Made by a program: the position numbers and the translations under genes | Part shown: piece after piece, positions 1-4,305 of the stretch | Layout of the letters: every line of letters begins with the position of its first letter | How positions within the stretch are numbered: position 1 is the first letter of the stretch | Notes under the pieces: generated by a model | Databases searched by the model: none | What the model was told of the DNA's origin: nothing | The model's input: only the letters and a program-made list of their open reading frames with translations | Assembly: GCA_029065305.1 (NCBI GenBank) | Contig: JAIEIQ010000277.1 | Coordinates: 1 to 5,174, forward strand | DNA: 5,174 nt | Source of the DNA: Oscillospiraceae bacterium | Lineage (GTDB): Bacteria > Bacillota > Clostridia > Oscillospirales > Oscillospiraceae | Direction of reading: 5' to 3'

Positions 1-17
1 CGTCCGATGAGCACCTT

Positions 18-20
18 CTA
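18..20 (-). other. In-frame amber (TAG) codon inside the second C-loop motif of mglA
   Basis: On the minus strand the codons read GGC AAC CAG TAG AAG GTG CTC ATC, that is G-N-Q-stop-K-V-L-I. MglA and RbsA proteins have GGNQQKV here, so the stop replaces the second Gln. A single CAG-to-TAG transition (plus-strand G to A at base 20) explains it. The neighbouring araC gene also ends in TAG at its expected C-terminus, so the window gives no sign of a code in which TAG is a sense codon. Only five whole codons are visible beyond the stop, so whether the rest of the gene is intact cannot be judged here. Confidence 0.9.
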
Positions 21-1247
21 CTGGTTGCCCCCGGCGAGGGATTTCATCTGGGTTTTGATGGAGGGGGTCTTGATGTTCAGCTTGGCCACGTTGTCCTGGA
101 CCAGCTTCTCCACCTTCCCGTCGTTGATGCACACGCCGAAATCCAGGTACTGCTTGAGGGAGGCCACGGAGATGTTGTCCGCCACGCTGAGCACCCCCAG
201 GATGCCGGTGGCCCGGCGGTCCTCGGTAAGCATGGCCACGCCCTGGTCGATGGCGTCCTTGGGCCGGTTGATCCGCATCTCCTTCCCCTTGTAGGTGATC
301 CTGCCGGTGGTGTGGGAGCGGATGCCGAACAGGCCCTCCATCAGCTCCGTCCGCTGGGCGCCCACCAGGCCGCCCACGCCCAGGATCTCCCCCTTGCGCA
401 GCTCAAAGCTTACGTTGCGGAAGCTCTTGGGGTTGATGGAGGTGAAGTCCTCCACCCGGAAGACCACCTCGCCGGGCCTGTTCTCCCGCTGGGGGAAGAG
501 GTTGGTCAGCTCCCGGCCCACCATCTTGGTGATGATGGAGTCGGTGGTCAGCTCCTTGGCCGGCCAGGTACCGATATACTGGCCGTCCCGCATGATGGTG
601 ACCTCGTCGCTGATGCGGAGGATCTCGTCCATCTTGTGGGAGATGTACACAATGGAGACGCCCTCGCTCTTGAGGTCGTCCACAATGCGGAACAGGGCCT
701 CCACCTCATTCTGGGTCAGAGAGGAGGTGGGCTCGTCGAGAATCAGGACCTTGCAGTTGGCGGACACGGCCTTGGCAATCTCCACCGACTGCATCTGGCT
801 CACGCTCAGCTCCCCCAGCATCTGCCGGGGGTCGAAGTCCATACGCACCTTCTTAAGCAGGGCGGCGGTGTCCTCGTACATCTTCTTGTGGTCCACAATG
901 GGGATGAAGCCCAGGGCCTTCTTCATGGGGTACCGGCCCAGGAAGATGTTCTCCCCCACCGTCCGGGCGGGGATGGGCTGGAGCTCCTGGTGGACCATGG
1001 CGATGCCCATCTTCAGCGCCTCCATGGGGTCGGCGATGGACACCTTCTGCCCCTCGAAGAGGATCTCCCCCTCATCCATCTTGTAGATGCCGAACATGCA
1101 CTTCATCAGGGTGGACTTCCCCGCGCCGTTCTCCCCCATGAGGGCGTGGACCGTTCCCGGGCGGAGGCGGAGCTGCGCGTGGTCCAGGGCTTTTACGCCC
1201 GGGAAGGACTTGCACACGCCCCGCATTTCCAAACGGTATTCGCTCAT
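18..1247 (-). CDS. mglA: Sugar (galactose/methyl-galactoside type) ABC importer, dual ATP-binding subunit, ended early by an in-frame amber codon
   Basis: This is the cytoplasmic ATPase of a CUT2 sugar importer, two nucleotide-binding domains in one chain that power uptake of the sugar delivered by MglB. Domain 1 has Walker A GENGAGKST (residues 38-46), Q-loop Gln87, the degenerate signature LSVSQMQ (147-153) usual for MglA, Walker B VLILDEP (167-173) and switch His204. Domain 2 has the family's degenerate Walker A-like GLVGAQRTE (293-301), the conserved TEDRRATGI (341-349) and the start of the C-loop, SLAGGNQ (403-409). The start at 1247 is chosen over an upstream in-frame ATG (1265) because AGGAGGT at 1254-1260 lies 6 nt before it. 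The chain stops at 409 residues, about 90 short of the roughly 500 typical of the family, because TAG sits at 18-20. The frame behind it still reads KVLIG as in intact homologues. The product would lack the rest of the domain 2 C-loop and its Walker B. It is either a recent pseudogene, a strain or sequencing variant, or a read-through gene. Family assignment is firm; functionality is doubtful. Confidence 0.92.
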   Translation of the reverse strand: MSEYRLEMRGVCKSFPGVKALDHAQLRLRPGTVHALMGENGAGKSTLMKCMFGIYKMDEGEILFEGQKVSIADPMEALKMGIAMVHQELQPIPARTVGENIFLGRYPMKKALGFIPIVDHKKMYEDTAALLKKVRMDFDPRQMLGELSVSQMQSVEIAKAVSANCKVLILDEPTSSLTQNEVEALFRIVDDLKSEGVSIVYISHKMDEILRISDEVTIMRDGQYIGTWPAKELTTDSIITKMVGRELTNLFPQRENRPGEVVFRVEDFTSINPKSFRNVSFELRKGEILGVGGLVGAQRTELMEGLFGIRSHTTGRITYKGKEMRINRPKDAIDQGVAMLTEDRRATGILGVLSVADNISVASLKQYLDFGVCINDGKVEKLVQDNVAKLNIKTPSIKTQMKSLAGGNQ

Positions 1248-1299
1248 AAGCAGACCTCCTGTCAAAATGGTATTCTCTTTTTGCTCCCGTCTCTCTATC

Positions 1300-1359
1300 T
1301 CCCGGTCTCAGGGGAACGCGGACACCCGGGGCCGCGTTTCCCTCAGGCCGGGATTTTTT
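1300..1359 (+). terminator. Long inverted repeat with a T6 tract on the plus strand, in the mglB-mglA spacer
   Basis: Arms 1300-1321 and 1332-1353 enclose a 10-nt loop and are followed by TTTTTT at 1354-1359. Read as plus-strand RNA, 21 of 22 positions pair (two of them G-U, with one C-C mismatch). Read as minus-strand RNA, the sense of the mgl operon, the two G-U pairs become A-C mismatches and only 19 of 22 pair, with no U-tract behind. Sequence and wobble pattern therefore fit an intrinsic terminator for plus-strand (antisense) transcription, although no plus-strand gene precedes it. In the mgl mRNA it would still fold into a stable stem upstream of mglA. The inverted repeat is certain; its role is inferred. 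Confidence 0.6.
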
Positions 1360-1360
1360 C

Positions 1361-1396
1361 AAGTGGGTGGACCGCTCCGCGCGGCCCACCCACCTT
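1361..1396 (-). promoter_or_regulatory. GC-rich intercistronic hairpin just after mglB
   Basis: Arms 1381-1396 and 1361-1375 (minus-strand order) pair over 15 positions with one bulged G and one G-U wobble around a 5-nt loop. The hairpin begins 28 nt after the mglB stop. The following minus-strand sequence is GAAAAAAT, not a U-run, so it is not a standard intrinsic terminator. Stable stems behind a binding-protein gene in sugar ABC operons (malE-malF is the classical case) protect the upstream message from 3' decay and so favour binding protein over ATPase. That role is inferred here from position and shape. Confidence 0.6.
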
Positions 1397-1424
1397 GTTT
1401 CCCGCTGTTGGGGCAGTATTCGGT

Positions 1425-2537
1425 TTAGGCGAAGTAGCTGGCGTCGACCTTCACGTAGTCAACCCAGTAGTAGTTGTCGATGCTCTCGCCGTTGAGGGCC
1501 TGAACAGCGACGTCCACGGCCTTGTGGGACTGACCAATGTGGTCGTTGAGGACGGTACCGGTCATGGTGCCGTTCTGGACCATCTGCTGGCACTCCTCCA
1601 GAGCGTCCACGCCCAGCAGGAGGATGTCCTCGCCCACCTTGCGGCCGGCCTGCTCGATGGCGGCGGCGGCGCCCAGGGCCATACCGTCGTTGTTGCAGAA
1701 GATAACGTCAATCTGATCGCCGAACTGGTTGAGGGCGTTCTGCGCGATCTGCTGGCCCTGGTTGGTATCCCAGTTGCCGATCTGAGCGGTCAGCTCCTCC
1801 ACCTCGATACCGGCATCGGTCAGAGCCTTGATGGAGAACTCGGTGCGGTACTGAGCGTCGGGGTTCTCGGGGTCGCCGATGATCATGACGTAGGAGACCT
1901 TGCCGTCGCCGTTCATGTCGCCCTTGTTGTCCAGAGCGGCCACGATCTCGCCCTGGTAAGTACCGGACTGGCGGGCGTCAGCGCCCACGTAGCAGACGGT
2001 GGCGTTGTCCACGATGCCGGGGTAGGACTCGTCCACGGTGTTGCCGTCGGCGTCCACGCCCAGGGGCTCGCGGTTGATGAGGACCATGGGGATGCCCGCG
2101 TCGACAGCCAGATCAATAAGGGTGTCGGCGGAGGAGGTCTGGACGGGGTTGCAGATGATCAGGTCCATGCCCTGGGTGATGAAGTTCTGGATCTGGTTGG
2201 TCTGCTCAGCCATGTCGTTCTTGCCGTCCTGGATGTTGACCTTGTACTCCACGGTGTCGCTGTTGAGCTCGCCGAAGTACTTCTCCAGCTCGTTGCGGTA
2301 GAGGGTCATGAAGTTGTCGTTGAACTGGTAGATGGAGACGCCGATGTTGTAGGTCTTCTTCTCGCCGCTGGGCTCCGCGGGCTGCTGGGCGTCGGCGGGC
2401 TTCTGGGTGTCGTCGGCAGGCTGCTGGGTGTCAGCAGGCTCCTTGGTGTCGGCGGGCGGGGTGTTGTCCTTGCCGCCGCAGGCGGCCAGGGCCAGCACCA
2501 GGGTCAGCGCCAGGATCAGAGACAATACTTTTTTCAT
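1425..2537 (-). CDS. mglB: Galactose/glucose-binding lipoprotein of the ABC importer
   Basis: This 370-residue extracytoplasmic receptor binds sugar and hands it to the permease. It has a lipoprotein signal peptide MKKVLSLILALTLVLALAAC with lipobox LAAC and lipidated Cys20, then a Pro/Ala/Asp/Thr linker (27-56) and a periplasmic-binding-protein type 1 fold. Aligned by eye to E. coli MglB, the sugar contacts are kept: Asp74, Phe76, Asn130, Asp227, Arg231, Trp256, Asn283, Asp311 and Asn331. The His of E. coli (GHPDAEAR) is Asn225 here (ENPDAQYR). The EF-hand-like calcium loop is also present, DMNGDGKVS (207-215), with acidic Asp277 at the position of its remote Glu ligand. The start at 2537 follows AAGGAGGA (2547-2554); an in-frame ATG at 2570 has no ribosome site and would spoil the signal peptide. 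The gene ends with TAA and is first in the operon. Ribose or xylose relatives share the fold, but the conserved contacts favour galactose/glucose. Confidence 0.94.
   Translation of the reverse strand: MKKVLSLILALTLVLALAACGGKDNTPPADTKEPADTQQPADDTQKPADAQQPAEPSGEKKTYNIGVSIYQFNDNFMTLYRNELEKYFGELNSDTVEYKVNIQDGKNDMAEQTNQIQNFITQGMDLIICNPVQTSSADTLIDLAVDAGIPMVLINREPLGVDADGNTVDESYPGIVDNATVCYVGADARQSGTYQGEIVAALDNKGDMNGDGKVSYVMIIGDPENPDAQYRTEFSIKALTDAGIEVEELTAQIGNWDTNQGQQIAQNALNQFGDQIDVIFCNNDGMALGAAAAIEQAGRKVGEDILLLGVDALEECQQMVQNGTMTGTVLNDHIGQSHKAVDVAVQALNGESIDNYYWVDYVKVDASYFA
2370..2456 (-). repeat. Short tandem repeat coding for the Pro-Ala-Asp linker of MglB
   Basis: Residues 28-56 of MglB are imperfect 6-7 residue units: PADTKE, PADTQQ, PADDTQK, PADAQQ, PAEP. 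The DNA shows matching near-repeats of about 18-21 bp. Such linkers tether the binding domain away from the lipid anchor across the thick Gram-positive wall. In-frame unit gain or loss by slippage is plausible, so linker length may differ between strains. Confidence 0.75.
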
Positions 2538-2577
2538 TCTGTTGGTTCCTCCTTGTTTGATATGTTCCATTTCTTCC

Positions 2578-2600
2578 CGCCCGGATGATTTATCCGGGCG
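2578..2600 (-). promoter_or_regulatory. Second leader hairpin of the mgl mRNA
   Basis: A perfect 9-bp stem (CGCCCGGAT / ATCCGGGCG) with a 5-nt loop lies in the 5' untranslated leader of mglB, 24 nt upstream of the ribosome site (2547-2554). No U-run follows in the minus-strand sense (GGGAAGAAA), so it does not look like a terminator. With the adjacent palindrome it forms a pair of stems that could protect the 5' end of the message. Confidence 0.6.
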
Positions 2601-2603
2601 AAG

Positions 2604-2625
2604 GAAAGGGGCGCGCGCCCCTTTC
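2604..2625 (-). promoter_or_regulatory. Perfect 22-bp palindrome at the 5' end of the mgl transcript
   Basis: The 11-mer GAAAGGGGCGC is followed directly by its exact reverse complement. With the -10 box at 2635-2640 the predicted transcript start is near 2628, so the palindrome covers about +3 to +25. As DNA it could be a repressor operator placed just downstream of the start. As RNA it could be a 5'-terminal stabilising stem, though the absence of a loop means the inner pairs would open. The symmetry is certain; which role applies is open. Confidence 0.6.
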
Positions 2626-2634
2626 TACCACCCC

Positions 2635-2663
2635 ATTATACCTGTATCTTTTCGCAAGTACAT
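2635..2663 (-). promoter_or_regulatory. mglB promoter: perfect -10, no recognisable -35
   Basis: On the minus strand TATAAT occupies 2640-2635. The hexamer 17 bp upstream (2663-2658) reads ATGTAC, and 15-18 bp spacings give nothing like TTGACA. There is no extended -10 TG. The predicted start near 2628 gives a leader of about 90 nt. A consensus -10 with an absent -35 is typical of activator-dependent promoters and fits the AraC-type site that overlaps this position. Confidence 0.7.
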
Positions 2664-2699
2664 GGACTTTTTATTCAGACTTATGGACAATTTGCAAAA
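2662..2699 (-). promoter_or_regulatory. Candidate AraC-family operator: two direct half-sites 21 bp apart
   Basis: Read on the minus strand, the half-sites are TTTTGCAAATTGTCCAT (2699-2683) and CTGAATAAAAAGTCCAT (2678-2662). Both end in GTCCAT, match at 10 of 17 positions and have the same orientation. The offset is exactly 21 bp, two helical turns. AraC-type activators with two helix-turn-helix motifs bind such direct repeats, with the proximal one overlapping -35, as seen here. The regulator encoded immediately upstream is the obvious candidate ligand. Binding is inferred. Confidence 0.6.
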
Positions 2700-2760
2700 A
2701 CTTCGGGACCTTCAGCCCGCATTTTGCCACTTTCACCAAAATCCCTCTGGAAAGTTTGTG

Positions 2761-2805
2761 CAAAACAACAGCCCGGAGCCGGACAGCGGCGCTGCCGGCC
2801 CCGGG
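2761..2805 (-). terminator. Intrinsic terminator of the araC-family gene
   Basis: About 45 nt after the regulator's stop codon the minus strand has a strong GC hairpin. Outer arms 2795-2805 and 2772-2782 pair over 11 positions with one G-U, and an inner CAGCG/CGCTG stem completes it. It is followed by TGTTGTTTTG, a moderate U-rich tail. It separates the regulator's transcript from the mgl operon, which has its own promoter further on. Confidence 0.7.
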
Positions 2806-2850
2806 GGGATCTGACAAAAAACTCCAAATATTTCTTTTCGCTCCGCTCCC

Positions 2851-3690
2851 CTACTCCGCCCGCTTCTGGTTGGCGTACTGCCGGGGGGAGACGCCCTTGA
2901 TCTCCTTGAAGGCCCGGGAGAAGTAGAACGGATCCTCAAAGCCCACGGAGTTGGAGATCTCCTGGATGGAGAGATCGGTCCCCGCCAGCATGGCGCAGGC
3001 CCGCTCGATGCGGTACTCCAGCAGGAACCGCTTGGGGGACATCTGGAACCGCTTCATGAACCGGCGGTACAGGCTGGAGTGGCTCACGGAGGCATACTCC
3101 GCCAGCCCCTCCACCGTGATGGGCGTCTCGTAGTGGTTGACGATGTACTCCGCCGCCAGCAGGGCGCAGTCCGCCGTCTCCCGCTGCCGGTCCCGGCTCC
3201 CGGTGGCCGTGCGCACCAGGAAGGACAGCAGGCTGTAGAGCTGGGCCGTCATGGCCAGGCCGTCGTGGGCGGCGGTGCCGTAGCTGTGGTAGACGCCCTC
3301 CACCAGCCGCCGGATCTCCGCGCTGTCCCGGCCGTAGTAGACCGGCTCCTCCTTTTTCAGGTCCGTCTGGGCCACATAGTCCGCCGCGTCCAGCCCGGCG
3401 AAGCCCACCCACACATACTCCCAGGGGTCCTGGGCGTCGGCGCAGTAGTGGATCGTGGTGTCCGGGTAGGCCAGGAAGGTATCCCCGGCCTTCAGCTCAT
3501 AGCGCCGCTCGCCGCAGAGGAACACCCCCCGCCCGGCGATAATGTGGTGGAGCAGAAAGTGGTTGCGCACACCGGGACCCCAGCCGTAGCTGGGCGCGCA
3601 CTGCTGGCTCCCTGTGTTCTGTACATAGAGTGAGGCGGTCCGCCGCTCCAGCTTCAGGGAATTCTTATAGAGACTGCTCTGCTCGTTCAT
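2851..3690 (-). CDS. AraC-family transcriptional regulator, probable regulator of the mgl operon
   Basis: The product is 279 residues and cytoplasmic. The N-terminal half is a cupin-type sensor (about 35-105) with the typical stretches HHIIAGRGVF and YELKAGDTFLAYPDTTIHY, as in MsmR-like sugar regulators. The C-terminal half (about 175-275) is an AraC-type DNA-binding domain with two helix-turn-helix motifs. ITVEGLAEYASVSHSSLYRRF is the first (191-211, written out here only in part as a landmark: LAEYASVSHSSLYRRF). SIQEISNSVGFEDPFYFSRAF is the second (key segment EISNSVGFEDPFYFSRAF), ending in GVSPRQY. The start at 3690 follows GGAGGAG with about 8 nt spacing. The alternative ATG at 3756 lies only some 5 nt from the predicted transcript start and has no ribosome site. 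The gene ends with TAG at the normal family length. It lies directly upstream of mglB in the same direction but with its own terminator. The effector is probably a sugar, which is inferred. Confidence 0.92.
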   Translation of the reverse strand: MNEQSSLYKNSLKLERRTASLYVQNTGSQQCAPSYGWGPGVRNHFLLHHIIAGRGVFLCGERRYELKAGDTFLAYPDTTIHYCADAQDPWEYVWVGFAGLDAADYVAQTDLKKEEPVYYGRDSAEIRRLVEGVYHSYGTAAHDGLAMTAQLYSLLSFLVRTATGSRDRQRETADCALLAAEYIVNHYETPITVEGLAEYASVSHSSLYRRFMKRFQMSPKRFLLEYRIERACAMLAGTDLSIQEISNSVGFEDPFYFSRAFKEIKGVSPRQYANQKRAE

Positions 3691-3767
3691 TCGCCTCGCT
3701 CCTCCTCTCCAGTTCTCCCGCCTGGGGCGGGGAAGGTCGGAATCATTGCTCTGCATGGTTCGTTTAT

Positions 3768-3796
3768 ATTATAACGATTTCCGGGTATCTTGTCCA
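3768..3796 (-). promoter_or_regulatory. Promoter of the araC-family gene
   Basis: On the minus strand TGGACA (3796-3791) and a perfect TATAAT (3773-3768) are separated by 17 bp. The predicted start is near 3761, leaving a leader of about 70 nt before the ATG at 3690. The -35 is embedded in a copy of the 9-bp word TTGTCCATA (plus strand 3790-3798), which also occurs in the distal half-site at the mgl promoter. That is a plausible autorepression site. Confidence 0.7.
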
Positions 3797-3933
3797 TATC
3801 TTCCAGCCAATTCCCAAAACTCTGTCGATAATTTTGACGTTTTATCCAAATTTTTTCCGTATTTTGGTGGAATTTGCCGGAAAAACCGCCAGCCCTCCCC
3901 AATTTTCGACACCGGAGGGCCCCTGTCCCGCCC
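3797..3933. other. AT-rich spacer between divergent promoters
   Basis: Together with the two promoters this is the gene-free stretch between the regulator (start 3690) and yerC (start 3994). It is much richer in A and T than the flanking genes, especially 3810-3880. A GCCCTCC / GGAGGGC inverted repeat (3892-3898 and 3914-3920) with a 15-nt loop lies just upstream of the yerC promoter, with no U-run. I see no open frame with a ribosome site and no RNA gene. Confidence 0.55.
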
Positions 3934-3962
3934 TTGACTTTTTCACACTGCCGTGCTATCAT
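3934..3962 (+). promoter_or_regulatory. Promoter of the yerC-hisZ operon
   Basis: TTGACT (3934-3939) and TATCAT (3957-3962) are separated by exactly 17 bp, a good sigma-A type promoter. The predicted start near 3969 leaves only about 25 nt of leader before the ATG at 3994, too short for a T-box or a His leader-peptide attenuator. Control is therefore more likely by a DNA-binding protein. A direct repeat TGCTA-TCA-TGCTA (3954-3966, 8-bp step) overlies the -10 box. Confidence 0.75.
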
Positions 3963-3993
3963 GCTAAAGCGAAAGGACGACAGGAGGCGGCTT

Positions 3994-4305
3994 ATGGACG
4001 TATTTCACAGCGCGGGCTCCGCCCTGCTGGTGCGGGCTATCCTGGCCCTGGAGACAGAGGAGGAGTGCCGGGCCTTCCTGGAGGATCTGATGACCGGCAG
4101 AGAAATTCAGGACTGCTCCCAGCGGCTTCTGGTGGCGCGGCTTCTGCGGCGGCGGCTGGTGTACAGCCGGATTGCCGAGGAGACCGGCGCCTCCAGCGCC
4201 ACCATCAGCCGGGTCAACCGGTGCTGCACCTACGGCGCCGGGGGCTACCGGACGGTGCTGGAGAGGCTGGAGGAGCGGGAAGAGGAGGAACGAGAGGATG
4301 TTTGA
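3994..4305 (+). CDS. yerC: YerC/YecD-family TrpR-like transcriptional regulator
   Basis: This is a 103-residue all-helical protein of the Trp repressor superfamily. Landmarks are the conserved DLMTGREIQDCSQRLLVARL stretch (31-50) and the helix-turn-helix IAEETGASSATISRVNR (60-76), followed by the YGAGGY motif (80-85) characteristic of YerC rather than true TrpR. The C-terminal tail is strongly acidic (ERLEEREEEERED), partly because its DNA also carries the ribosome site of the next gene. The start at 3994 has AGGAGG at 3982-3987, 6 nt upstream. An in-frame extension to 3874 would begin upstream of the promoter and is rejected. The gene overlaps hisZ by 8 nt. Placement at the head of a his operon suggests that it senses histidine or a related metabolite and represses this operon. 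Comparative work has proposed such a role for YerC-type proteins in Firmicutes, as I recall it. Confidence 0.92.
   Translation: MDVFHSAGSALLVRAILALETEEECRAFLEDLMTGREIQDCSQRLLVARLLRRRLVYSRIAEETGASSATISRVNRCCTYGAGGYRTVLERLEEREEEEREDV

Noticed and set aside
1072..1389. Minus-strand open frame overlapping the mglA start
   Set aside because: It is a shifted frame of the real mglA start region and spacer hairpins, rich in Arg, Pro and Gly, with no recognisable motif.
312..2588. A 758-codon open frame on the plus strand, antisense to mglA and mglB
   Set aside because: It crosses the mglB-mglA spacer and both hairpins, has no ribosome site, and encodes a low-complexity Leu/Val/Gly/His/Asp-rich product. 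That is what the complement of GC-biased codons gives. The minus-strand genes match known families throughout.
2641..2770. A catabolite-responsive element (CcpA site) upstream of mglB
   Set aside because: Sugar operons often carry one, but no stretch here fits the TGWAANCGNTNWCA pattern well enough.
2936..3633. Long open frames on both strands within the araC-family gene
   Set aside because: They are alternative-frame shadows of the real regulator, with Gly/Ala/Arg or Val/Gly-rich composition and no ribosome sites.
3824..3838. Imperfect palindrome GTCGATAATTTTGAC in the araC-yerC spacer as an operator
   Set aside because: Only 5 of 7 symmetric pairs match and it lies about 60 bp from either promoter core, so it is too weak to call.
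3969..3993. T-box or His attenuator ahead of yerC-hisZ
   Set aside because: The leader between the predicted start and the ATG is only about 25 nt, with no room for either structure.
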